Source of the DNA: Saposhnikovia divaricata | Taxonomy: Eukaryota; Streptophyta; Magnoliopsida; Apiales; Apiaceae | Direction of reading: 5' to 3' | DNA: 64,000 bases | Assembly: GCA_036435485.1 (NCBI GenBank) | Contig: JAZHRN010000137.1 | Location: forward strand, 3,434,167 to 3,498,166 | In this document: piece by piece, positions 39,671 to 53,100 of the stretch | How the letters are laid out: each line of letters begins with the position of its first letter | How positions within the stretch are numbered: position 1 is the stretch's first letter | Notes under the pieces: model-generated | What the model was told of the DNA's origin: nothing | The model's database searches: none | What the model saw: the letters and a program-made list of their open reading frames with translations, nothing else | Made by a program: the position numbers and the translations under genes

Positions 39671-41769
39671 CGATTTTTAACAATATCCCGTGTACTAACC
39701 CCTTTGAGGATTATCCGAAAACCGAGTTTCGATCATATCAGCTCCGATTCAGGTCTGAATTGCGTCAAATAAAATTTCGTTGAATTCCAATAACCCATAG
39801 GAACATAATATGTAAAAATATTTACAAATTGGTCCGACCCGATTTTTAATAATATCCCGTGTACTAACCCCTTTGAGAATTTTCCGAAAACCGAGTTTCG
39901 ATCATATCAGCTCCGATTCCGGTCCGAACTTCGTCAAATAAAATTTCGTTGAATTCCAATAACCCATAGGAACAAAATATATAAAAATATCCACAAATTG
40001 GTCCGACCCGATTTTTAACAATATTTCGTGTACTAACCCCTTTGAGATTATCCGAAAACCGAGTTTCGTTCATATCAGCTCCGATTCAGGTCTGAATTGC
40101 GTCAAATAAAATTTCGTTGAATTCCAATAACCCATAGGAACAAAATATGTAAAAATATCCACAAATTGGTCCGACCCGATTTTTAACAATATCCCGTGTA
40201 CTAACCCCTTTGAGAATTTTCCGAAAACCGAGTTTCGATCATATCAGCTCTGATTCCGGTCCGAACTTCGTCAAATAAAATTTCGTTGAATTCCAATAAC
40301 CCATAGGAACAAAATATATAAAAATATCCACAAATTGGTCCGACCCGATTTTTAACAATATCCCGTGTACTAACCCCTTTGAGGATTATCCGAAAACTGA
40401 GTTTCGATCATATCAGCTCCGATTCAGGTCTGAATTGCGTCAAATAAAATTTCGTTGAATTCCAATAACCCATAGGAACAAAATATTTAAAAATATCCAC
40501 AAAATGGTCCGACTCGATTTTTAACAATATCCCGTGTACTAACCCTTTTGAGAATTTTCCGAAAACCGAGTTTCGACCATATCAGCTCCGATTCCGGTCC
40601 GAACTTCGTCAAATAAAATTTTGTTGAATTCCAATAACCCATAGGAACAAAATATATAAAAATATCCACAAATTGGTCCGACCCGATTTTTAACAATATC
40701 CCGTGTACTAACCCCTTTGAGGATTATCCGAAAACCGAGTTTCGATCATATCAGCTCCGATTCAGGTCTGAATTGCGTCAAATAAAATTTCGTTGAATTC
40801 CAATAACCCATAGGAACAAAATATTTAAAAATATCCACAAAATGGTCCGACTCGATTTTTAACAATATCCCGTGTACTAACCCTTTTGAGAATTTTCCGA
40901 AAATCGGGTTTCGATCATATCAGCTCCGATTCCGGTCCGAACTTCGTCAAATAAAATTTCGTTGAATTCCAATAACCCATAGGAACAAAATATATAAAAA
41001 TATCCACAAATTGGTCCGACCCGATTTTTAACAATATCCCGTGTACTAACCCCTTTGAGGATTATCCGAAAACCGAGTTTCGATCATATCAGCTCCGATT
41101 CAGGTCTGAATTGCGTCAAATAAAATTTCGTTGAATTCCAATAACCCATAGGAACAAAATATTTAAAAATATCCACAAAATGGTCCGACTCGATTTTTAA
41201 CAATATCCCGTGTACTAACCCTTTTGAGAATTTTCCGAAAATCGGGTTTCGATCATATCAGCTCCGATTCCGGTCCGAACTTCGTCAAATAAAATTTCGT
41301 TGAATTCCAATAACCCATAGGAACAAAATATATAAAAATATCCACAAATTGGTCCGACCCGATTTTTAACAATATCCCGTGTACTAACCCCTTTGAGGAT
41401 TATCCGAAAACCGAGTTTCGATCATATCAGCTCCGATTCAGGTCTGAATTGCGTCAAATAAAATTTCGTTGAATTCCAATAACCCATAGGAACAAAATAT
41501 GTAAAAATATCCACAAATTGGTCCGACCCGATTTTTAACAATATCCCGTGTACTAACCCCTTTGAGAATTTTCCGAAAACCGAGTTTCGATCATATCAGC
41601 TCTTATTCCGGTCCGAACTTCGTCAAATAAAATTTCGTTGAATTCCAATAACCCATAGGAACAAAATATATAAAAATATCCACAAATTGGTCCGACCCGA
41701 TTTTTAACAATATCCCGTGTACTAACCCTTTTGAGAATTTTCCGAAAACCGAGTTTCGATCATATCAGC

Positions 41770-44700
41770 TCCGATTCAGGTCTGAATTGCGTCAAATAAA
41801 ATTTCGTTGAATTCCAATAACCCATAGGAACAAAATATTTAAAAATATCCACAAAATGGTCCGACTCGATTTTTAACAATATCCCGTGTACTAACCCTTT
41901 TGAGAATTTTCCGAAAATCGGGTTTCGATCATATCAGCTCCGATTCCGGTCCGAACTTCGTCAAATAAAATTTCGTTGAATTCCAATAACCCATAGGAAC
42001 AAAATATATAAAAATATCCACAAATTGGTCCGACCCGATTTTTAACAATATCCCGTGTACTAACCCCTTTGAGGATTATCCGAAAACCGAGTTTCGATCA
42101 TATCAGCTCCGATTCAGGTCTGAATTGCGTCAAATAAAATTTCGTTGAATTCCAATAACCCATAGGAACATAATATGTAAAAATATTTACAAATTGGCCC
42201 GACCCGATTTTTAACAATATCCCGTGTACTAACCCCTTTGAGAATTTTCCGAAAACCGAGTTTCGATCATATCAGCTCCGATTCCGGTCCGAACTTCGTC
42301 AAATAAAATTTCGTTGAATTCCAATAACCCATAGGAACAAAATATATAAAAATATCCACAAATTGGTCCGACCCGATTTTTAACAATATCCCGTGTACTA
42401 ACCCCTTTGAGGATTATCCGAAAACCGAGTTTCGATCATATCAGCTCCGATTCAGGTCTGAATTGCGTCAAATAAAATTTCGTTGAATTCCAATAACCCA
42501 TAGGAACAAAATATGTAAAAATATCCACAAATTGGTCCGACCCGATTTTTAACAATATCCCGTGTACTAACCCCTTTGAGAATTTTCCGAAAACCGAGTT
42601 TCGATCATATCAGCTCTTATTCCGGTCCGAACTTCGTCAAATAAAATTTCGTTGAATTCCAATAACCCATAGGAACAAAATATATAAAAATATCCACAAA
42701 TTGGTCCGACCCGATTTTTAACAATATCCCGTGTACTAACCCCTTTGAGGATTATCCGAAAACTGAGTTTCGATCATATCAGCTCCGATTCAGGTCTGAA
42801 TTGCGTCAAATAAAATTTCGTTGAATTCCAATAACCCATAGGAACAAAATATTTAAAAATATCCACAAAATGGTCCGACTCGATTTTTAACAATATCCCG
42901 TGTACTAACCCTTTTGAGAATTTTCCGAAAACCGAGTTTCGACCATATCAGCTCCGATTCCGGTCCGAACTTCGTCAAATAAAATTTCGTTGAATTCCAA
43001 TAACCCATAGGAACAAAATATATAAAAATATCCACAAATTGGTCCGACCCGATTTTTAACAATATCCCGTGTACTAACCCCTTTGAGGATTATCCGAAAA
43101 CCGAGTTTCGATCATATCAGCTCCGATTCAGGTCTGAATTGCGTCAAATAAAATTTCGTTGAATTCCAATAACCCATAGGAACAAAATATGTAAAAATAT
43201 CCACAAATTGGTCCGACCCGATTTTTAACAATATCCCGTGTACTAACCCCTTTGAGAATTTTCCGAAAACCGAGTTTCGATCATATCAGCTCTTATTCCG
43301 GTCCGAACTTCGTCAAATAAAATTTCGTTGAATTCCAATAACCCATAGGAACAAAATATATAAAAATATCCACAAATTGGTCCGACCCGATTTTTAACAA
43401 TATCCCGTGTACTAACCCCTTTGAGGATTATCCGAAAACTGAGTTTCGATCATATCAGCTCCGATTCAGGTCTGAATTGCGTCAAATAAAATTTCGTTGA
43501 ATTCCAATAACCCATAGGAACAAAATATTTAAAAATATCCACAAAATGGTCCGACTCGATTTTTAACAATATCCCGTGTACTAACCCTTTTGAGAATTTT
43601 CCGAAAACCGAGTTTCGACCATATCAGCTCCGATTCCGGTCCGAACTTCGTCAAATAAAATTTTGTTGAATTCCAATAACCCATAGGAACAAAATATTTA
43701 AAAATATCCACAAAATGGTCCGACTCGATTTTTAACAATATCCCGTGTACTAACCCTTTTGAGAATTTTCCGAAAACCGAGTTTCGATCATATCAGCTCC
43801 GATTCCGGTCCGAACTTCGTCAAATAAAATTTCGTTGAATTCCAATAACCCATAGGAACAAAATATATAAAAATATCCACAAATTGGTCCGACCCGATTT
43901 TTAACAATATCCCGTGTACTAACCCCTTTGAGGATTATCCGAAAACCGAGTTTCGATCATATCAGCTCCGATTCAGGTCTGAATTGCGTCAAATAAAATT
44001 TCGTTGAATTCCAATAACCCATAGGAACATAATATGTAAAAATATTTACAAATTGGCCCGACCCGATTTTTAACAATATCCCGTGTACTAACCCCTTTGA
44101 GAATTTTCCGAAAACCGAGTTTCGATCATATCAGCTCCGATTCCGGTCCGAACTTCGTCAAATAAAATTTCGTTGAATTCCAATAACCCATAGGAACAAA
44201 ATATATAAAAATATCCACAAATTGGTCCGACCCGATTTTTAACAATATCCCGTGTACTAACCCCTTTGAGGATTATCCGAAAACCGAGTTTCGATCATAT
44301 CAGCTCCGATTCAGGTCTGAATTGCGTCAAATAAAATTTCGTTGAATTCCAATAACCCATAGGAACAAAATATGTAAAAATATCCACAAATTGGTCCGAC
44401 CCGATTTTTAACAATATCCCGTGTACTAACCCCTTTGAGAATTTTCCGAAAACCGAGTTTCGATCATATCAGCTCTTATTCCGGTCCGAACTTCGTCAAA
44501 TAAAATTTCATTGAATTCCAATAACCCATAGGAACAAAATATATAAAAATATCCACAAATTGGTCCGACCCGATTTTTAACAATATCCCGTGTACTAACC
44601 CCTTTGAGGATTATCCGAAAACTGAGTTTCGATCATATCAGCTCCGATTCAGGTCTTAATTGCGTCAAATAAAATTTCGTTGAATTCCAATAACCCATAG

Positions 44701-47120
44701 GAACAAAATATTTAAAAATATCCACAAAATGGTCCGACTCGATTTTTAACAATATCCCGTGTACTAACCCTTTTGAGAATTTTCCGAAAACCGAGTTTCG
44801 ACCATATCAGCTCCGATTCCGGTCCGAACTTCGTCATATAAAATTTTGTTGAATTCCAATAACCCATAGGAACAAAATATTTAAAAATATCCACAAAATG
44901 GTCCGACTCGATTTTTAACAATATCCCGTGTACTAACCCTTTTGAGAATTTTCCGAAAACCGAGTTTCGATCATATCAGCTCCGATTCCGGTCCGAACTT
45001 CGTCAAATAAAATTTCGTTGAATTCCAATAACCCATAGGAACAAAATATATAAAAATATCCACAAATTGGTCCGACCCGATTTTTAACAATATCCCGTGT
45101 ACTAACCCCTTTGAGGATTATCCGAAAACCGAGTTTCGATCATATCAGCTCCGATTCAGGTCTGAATTGCGTCAAATAAAATTTCGTTGAATTCCAATAA
45201 CCCATAGGAACATAATATGTAAAAATATTTACAAATTGGTCCGACCCGATTTTTAATAATATCCCGTGTACTAACCCCTTTGAGAATTTTCCGAAAACCG
45301 AGTTTCGATCATATCAGCTCCGATTCCGGTCCGAACTTCGTCAAATAAAATTTCGTTGAATTCCAATAACCCATAGGAACAAAATATATAAAAATATCCA
45401 CAAATTGGTCCGACCCGATTTTTAACAATATTTCGTGTACTAACCCCTTTGAGATTATCCGAAAACCGAGTTTCGTTCATATCAGCTCCGATTCAGGTCT
45501 GAATTGCGTCAAATAAAATTTCGTTGAATTCCAATAACCCATAGGAACAAAATATGTAAAAATATCCACAAATTGGCCCGACCCGATTTTTAACAATATC
45601 CCGTGTACTAACCCCTTTGAGAATTTTCCGAAAACCGAGTTTCGATCATATCAGCTCTGATTCCGGTCCGAACTTCGTCAAATAAAATTTCGTTGAATTC
45701 CAATAACCCATAGGAACAAAATATATAAAAATATCCACAAATTGGTCCGACCCGATTTTTAACAATATCCCGTGTACTAACCCCTTTGAGGATTATCCGA
45801 AAACTGAGTTTCGATCATATCAGCTCCGATTCAGGTCTGAATTGCGTCAAATAAAATTTCGTTGAATTCCAATAACCCATAGGAACAAAATATTTAAAAA
45901 TATCCACAAAATGGTCCGACTCGATTTTTAACAATATCCCGTGTACTAACCCTTTTGAGAATTTTCCGAAAACCGAGTTTCGACCATATCAGCTCCGATT
46001 CCGGTCCGAACTTCGTCAAATAAAATTTTGTTGAATTCCAATAACCCATAGGAACAAAATATATAAAAATATCCACAAATTGGTCCGACCCGATTTTTAA
46101 CAATATCCCGTGTACTAACCCCTTTGAGGATTATCCGAAAACCGAGTTTCGATCATATCAGCTCCGATTCAGGTCTGAATTGCGTCAAATAAAATTTCGT
46201 TGAATTCCAATAACCCATAGGAACAAAATATTTAAAAATATCCACAAAATGGTCCGACTCGATTTTTAACAATATCCCGTGTACTAACCCTTTTGAGAAT
46301 TTTCCGAAAATCGGGTTTCGATCATATCAGCTCCGATTCCGGTCCGAACTTCGTCAAATAAAATTTCGTTGAATTCCAATAACCCATAGGAACAAAATAT
46401 ATAAAAATATCCACAAATTGGTCCGACCCGATTTTTAACAATATCCCGTGTACTAACCCCTTTGAGGATTATCCGAAAACCGAGTTTCGATCATATCAGC
46501 TCCGATTCAGGTCTGAATTGCGTCAAATAAAATTTCGTTGAATTCCAATAACCCATAGGAACATAATATGTAAAAATATTTACAAATTGGCCCGACCCGA
46601 TTTTTAACAATATCCCGTGTACTAACCCCTTTGAGAATTTTCCGAAAACCGAGTTTCGATCATATCAGCTCCGATTCCGGTCCGAACTTCGTCAAATAAA
46701 ATTTCGTTGAATTCCAATAACCCATAGGAACAAAATATATAAAAATATCCACAAATTGGTCCGACCCGATTTTTAACAATATCCCGTGTACTAACTCCTT
46801 TGAGGATTATCCGAAAACCGAGTTTCGATCATATCAGCTCCGATTCAGGTCTGAATTGCGTCAAATAAAATTTCGTTGAATTCCAATAACCCATAGGAAC
46901 AAAATATGTAAAAATATCCACAAATTGGTCCGACCCGATTTTTAACAATATCCCGTGTACTAACCCCTTTGAGAATTTTCCGAAAACCGAGTTTCGATCA
47001 TATCAGCTCTTATTCCGGTCCGAACTTCGTCAAATAAAATTTCGTTGAATTCCAATAACCCATAGGAACAAAATATATAAAAATATCCACAAATTGGTCC
47101 GACCCGATTTTTAACAATAT
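41770..47120 (+). repeat. 5.35-kb block repeated at 52.4-57.8 kb (offset 10,645 bp)
   Basis: Every landmark I followed from about 41,770 to 47,120 recurs exactly 10,645 bp later with no change of offset, so no insertion or deletion has accumulated. Shared rare variants are AAATCGGGTTTCG near 41,914, TTTACAAATTGGCCC near 42,186, AGGTCTTAATTG at 44,651, GTCATATAAAATT near 44,834 and AACTCCTTTGAGG near 46,794. The lack of length change and very few substitutions point to a recent event. Confidence 0.85.
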
Positions 47121-47130
47121 CCCGTGTACT

Positions 47131-50100
47131 AACCCCTTTAAGGATTATCCGAAAACCGAGTTTCGATCATATCAGCTCCGATTCAGGTCTGAATTGCGTC
47201 AAATAAAATTTCGTTGAATTCCAATAACCCATAGGAACAAAATATGTAAAAATATCCACAAATTGGTCCGACCCGATTTTTAACAATATCCCGTGTACTA
47301 ACCCCTTTGAGAATTTTTCGAAAACCGAGTTTCGATCATATCAGCTCCGATTCCGGTCCGAACTTCGTCAAATGAAATTTTGTTGAATTCCAATAACCCA
47401 TAGGAACAAAATATATAAAAATATCCACAAATTGGTCCGACCCGATTTTTAACAATATCCCGTGTACTAACCCCTTTGAGATTATCCGAAAACCGAGTTT
47501 CGTTCATATCAGCTCCGATTCAGGTCTGAATTGCGTCAAATAAAATTTCGTTGAATTCCAATAACCCATAGGAACAAAATATGTAAAAATATCCACAAAT
47601 TGGTCCGACCCGATTTGTAACAATATCCCGTGTACTAACCCCTTTGAGAATTTTCCGAAAACCGAGTTTCGATCATATCAGCTCCGATTCCGGTCCGAAC
47701 TTCGTCAAATAAAATTTCGTTGAATTCCAATAACCCATAGGAACAAAATATATAAAAATATCCACAAATTGGTCCGACCCGATTTTTAACAATATCCAGT
47801 GTACTAACCCCTTTGAGGATTATCCGAAAACCGAGTTTCGATCATATCAGCTCCGATTCAGGTCTGAATTGCGTCAAATAAAATTTCGTTGAATTCCAAT
47901 AACCCATAGGAACAAAATATTTAAAAATATCCACAAAATGGTCCGACTCGATTTTTAACAATATCCCGTGTACTAACCCTTTTGAGAATTTTCCGAAAAC
48001 CGAGTTTCGATCATATCAGCTCCGATTCCGGTCCGAACTTCGTCAAATAAAATTTCGTTGAATTCCAATAACCCATAGGAACAAAATATATAAAAATATC
48101 CACAAATTGGTCCGACCCGATTTTTAACAATATCCTGTGTACTAACGCCTTTGAGGATTATCCGAAAACCGAGTTTCGATCATATCAGCTCCGATTCAGG
48201 TCTGAATTGCGTCAAATAAAATTTCGTTGAATTCCAATAACCCATAGGAACAAAATATTTAAAAATATCCACAAAATGGTCCGACTCGATTTTTAACAAT
48301 ATCCCGTGTACTAACCCTTTTGAGAATTTTCCGAAAACCGGGTTTCGATCATATCAGCTCCGATTCCGGTCCGAACTTCGTCAAATAAAATTTCGTTGAA
48401 TTCCAATAACCCATAGGAACAAAATATATAAAAATATCCACAAATTGGTCCGACCCGATTTTTAACAATATCCCGTGTACTAACCCCTTTGAGGATTATC
48501 CGAAAACCGAGTTTCGATCATATCAGCTCCGATTCAGGTCTGAATTGCGTCAAATAAAATTTCGTTGAATTCCAATAACCCATAGGAACAAAATATGTAA
48601 AAATATCCACAAATTGGTCCGACCCGATTTGTAACAATATCCCGTGTACTAACCCCTTTGAGAATTTTCCGAAAACCGAGTTTCGATCATATCAGCTCCG
48701 ATTCCGGTCCGAACTTCGTCAAATAAAATTTCGTTGAATTCCAATAACCCATAGGAACAAAATATATAAAAATATCCACAAATTGGTCCGACCCGATTTT
48801 TAACAATATCCAGTGTACTAACCCCTTTGAGGATTATCCGAAAACCGAGTTTCGATCATATCAGCTCCGATTCAGGTCTGAATTGCGTCAAATAAAATTT
48901 CGTTGAATTCCAATAACCCATAGGAACAAAATATTTAAAAATATCCACAAAATGGTCCGACTCGATTTTTAACAATATCCCGTGTACTAACCCTTTTGAG
49001 AATTTTCCGAAAACCGAGTTTCGATCATATCAGCTCCGATTCCGGTCCGAACTTCGTCAAATAAAATTTCGTTGAATTCCAATAACCCATAGGAACAAAA
49101 TATATAAAAATATCCACAAATTGGTCCGACCCGATTTTTAACAATATCCTGTGTACTAACCCCTTTGAGGATTATCCGAAAACCGAGTTTCGATCATATC
49201 AGCTCCGATTCAGGTCTGAATTGCGTCAAATAAAATTTCGTTGAATTCCAATAACCCATAGGAACAAAATATTTAAAAATATCCACAAAATGGTCCGACT
49301 CGATTTTTAACAATATCCCGTGTACTAACCCTTTTGAGAATTTTCCGAAAACCGGGTTTCGATCATATCAGCTCCGATTCCGGTCCGAACTTCGTCAAAT
49401 AAAATTTCGTTGAATTCCAATAACCCATAGGAACAAAATATATAAAAATATCCACAAATTGGTCCGACCCGATTTTTAACAATATCCCGTGTACTAACCC
49501 CTTTGAGGATTATCCGAAAACCGAGTTTCGATCATATCAGCTCCGATTCAGGTCTGAATTGCGTCAAATAAAATTTCGTTGAATTCCAATAACCCATAGG
49601 AACAAAATATGTAAAAATATCCACAAATTGGTCCGACCCGATTTTTAACAATATCCCGTGTACTAACCCCTTTGAGAATTTTCCGAAAACCGAGTTTCGA
49701 TCATATCAGCTCTTATTCCGGTCCGAACTTCGTCAAATAAAATTTCATTGAATTCCAATAACCCATAGGAACAAAATATATAAAAATATCCACAAATTGG
49801 TCCGACCCGATTTTTAACAATATCCCGTGTACTAACCCCTTTGAGGATTATCCGAAAACTGAGTTTCGATCATATCAGCTCCGATTCAGGTCTGAATTGC
49901 GTCAAATAAAATTTCGTTGAATTCCAATAACCCATAGGAACAAAATATTTAAAAATATCCACAAAATGGTCCGACTCGATTTTTAACAATATCCCGTGTA
50001 CTAACCCTTTTGAGAATTTTCCGAAAACCGAGTTTCGACCATATCAGCTCCGATTCCGGTCCGAACTTCGTCAAATAAAATTTTGTTGAATTCCAATAAC

Positions 50101-53100
50101 CCATAGGAACAAAATATATAAAAATATCCACAAATTGGTCCGACCCGATTTTTAACAATATCCCGTGTACTAACCCCTTTGAGGATTATCCGAAAACCGA
50201 GTTTCGATCATATCAGCTCCGATTCAGGTCTGAATTGCGTCAAATAAAATTTCGTTGAATTCCAATAACCCATAGGAACAAAATATTTAAAAATATCCAC
50301 AAATTGGTCCGACCCGATTTTTAACAATATCCCGTGTACTAACCCCTTTGAGAATTTTCCGAAAACCGAGTTTCGATCATATCAGCTCTTATTCCGGTCC
50401 GAACTTCGTCAAATAAAATTTCATTGAATTCCAATAACCCATAGGAACAAAATATATAAAAATATCCACAAATTGGTCCGACCCGATTTTTAACAATATC
50501 CCGTGTACTAACCCCTTTGAGGATTATCCGAAAACTGAGTTTCGATCATATCAGCTCCGATTCAGGTCTGAATTGCGTCAAATAAAATTTCGTTGAATTC
50601 CAATAACCCATAGGAACAAAATATTTAAAAATATCCACAAAATGGTCCGACTCGATTTTTAACAATATCCCGTGTACTAACCCTTTTGAGAATTTTCCGA
50701 AAACCGAGTTTCGACCATATCAGCTCCGATTCCGGTCCGAACTTCGTCAAATAAAATTTTGTTGAATTCCAATAACCCATAGGAACAAAATATTTAAAAA
50801 TATCCACAAAATGGTCCGACTCGATTTTTAACAATATCCCGTGTACTAACCCTTTTGAGAATTTTCCGAAAACCGAGTTTCGATCATATCAGCTCCGATT
50901 CCGGTCCGAACTTCGTCAAATAAAATTTCGTTGAATTCCAATAACCCATAGGAACAAAATATATAAAAATATCCACAAATTGGTCCGACCCGATTTTTAA
51001 CAATATCCCGTGTACTAACCCCTTTGAGGATTATCCGAAAACCGAGTTTCGATCATATCAGCTCCGATTCAGGTCTGAATTGCGTCAAATAAAATTTCGT
51101 TGAATTCCAATAACCCATAGGAACATAATATGTAAAAATATTTACAAATTGGTCCGACCCGATTTTTAATAATATCCCGTGTACTAACCCCTTTGAGAAT
51201 TTTCCGAAAACCGAGTTTCGATCATATCAGCTCCGATTCCGGTCCGAACTTCGTCAAATAAAATTTCGTTGAATTCCAATAACCCATAGGAACAAAATAT
51301 ATAAAAATATCCACAAATTGGTCCGACCCGATTTTTAACAATATTTCGTGTACTAACCCCTTTGAGATTATCCGAAAACCGAGTTTCGTTCATATCAGCT
51401 CCGATTCAGGTCTGAATTGCGTCAAATAAAATTTCGTTGAATTCCAATAACCCATAGGAACAAAATATGTAAAAATATCCACAAATTGGTCCGACCCGAT
51501 TTTTAACAATATCCCGTGTACTAACCCCTTTGAGAATTTTCCGAAAACCGAGTTTCGATCATATCAGCTCTGATTCCGGTCCGAACTTCGTCAAATAAAA
51601 TTTCGTTGAATTCCAATAACCCATAGGAACAAAATATATAAAAATATCCACAAATTGGTCCGACCCGATTTTTAACAATATCCCGTGTACTAACCCCTTT
51701 GAGGATTATCCGAAAACTGAGTTTCGATCATATCAGCTCCGATTCAGGTCTGAATTGCGTCAAATAAAATTTCGTTGAATTCCAATAACCCATAGGAACA
51801 AAATATTTAAAAATATCCACAAAATGGTCCGACTCGATTTTTAACAATATCCCGTGTACTAACCCTTTTGAGAATTTTCCGAAAACCGAGTTTCGACCAT
51901 ATCAGCTCCGATTCCGGTCCGAACTTCGTCAAATAAAATTTTGTTGAATTCCAATAACCCATAGGAACAAAATATATAAAAATATCCACAAATTGGTCCG
52001 ACCCGATTTTTAACAATATCCCGTGTACTAACCCCTTTGAGGATTATCCGAAAACCGAGTTTCGATCATATCAGCTCCGATTCAGGTCTGAATTGCGTCA
52101 AATAAAATTTCGTTGAATTCCAATAACCCATAGGAACAAAATATTTAAAAATATCCACAAAATGGTCCGACTCGATTTTTAACAATATCCCGTGTACTAA
52201 CCCTTTTGAGAATTTTCCGAAAATCGGGTTTCGATCATATCAGCTCCGATTCCGGTCCGAACTTCGTCAAATAAAATTTCGTTGAATTCCAATAACCCAT
52301 AGGAACAAAATATATAAAAATATCCACAAATTGGTCCGACCCCAATTTTTAACAATATCCCGTGTACTAACCCCTTTGAGGATTATCCGAAAACCGAGTT
52401 TCGATCATATCAGCTCCGATTCAGGTCTGAATTGCGTCAAATAAAATTTCGTTGAATTCCAATAACCCATAGGAACAAAATATTTAAAAATATCCACAAA
52501 ATGGTCCGACTCGATTTTTAACAATATCCCGTGTACTAACCCTTTTGAGAATTTTCCGAAAATCGGGTTTCGATCATATCAGCTCCGATTCCGGTCCGAA
52601 CTTCGTCAAATAAAATTTCGTTGAATTCCAATAACCCATAGGAACAAAATATATAAAAATATCCACAAATTGGTCCGACCCGATTTTTAACAATATCCCG
52701 TGTACTAACCCCTTTGAGGATTATCCGAAAACCGAGTTTCGATCATATCAGCTCCGATTCAGGTCTGAATTGCGTCAAATAAAATTTCGTTGAATTCCAA
52801 TAACCCATAGGAACATAATATGTAAAAATATTTACAAATTGGCCCGACCCGATTTTTAACAATATCCCGTGTACTAACCCCTTTGAGAATTTTCCGAAAA
52901 CCGAGTTTCGATCATATCAGCTCCGATTCCGGTCCGAACTTCGTCAAATAAAATTTCGTTGAATTCCAATAACCCATAGGAACAAAATATATAAAAATAT
53001 CCACAAATTGGTCCGACCCGATTTTTAACAATATCCCGTGTACTAACCCCTTTGAGGATTATCCGAAAACCGAGTTTCGATCATATCAGCTCCGATTCAG

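Larger units (their letters stand above)
35811..47130 (+). repeat. Very long higher-order repeat II, copy A (11,320 bp, 67 monomers)
   Basis: Landmarks from 35,978 to about 41.5 kb recur 11,320 bp downstream (35,978 to 47,298; 38,629 to 49,949; 39,864 to 51,184; 40,487 to 51,807). Landmarks from about 41.8 to 47.1 kb recur 10,645 bp downstream (42,853 to 53,498; 44,712 to 55,357; 45,894 to 56,539). The 675-bp change of offset is a four-monomer difference plus one inserted base in copy B. Shared rare variants include GATTTGTAAC near 36,293 and 47,613, and AGGTCTTAATTG at 44,651 and 55,296. A private change near 36,401 (TTAAATTCC) removes the EcoRI site. Most monomers here are a full 169 bp. 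Confidence 0.85.
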
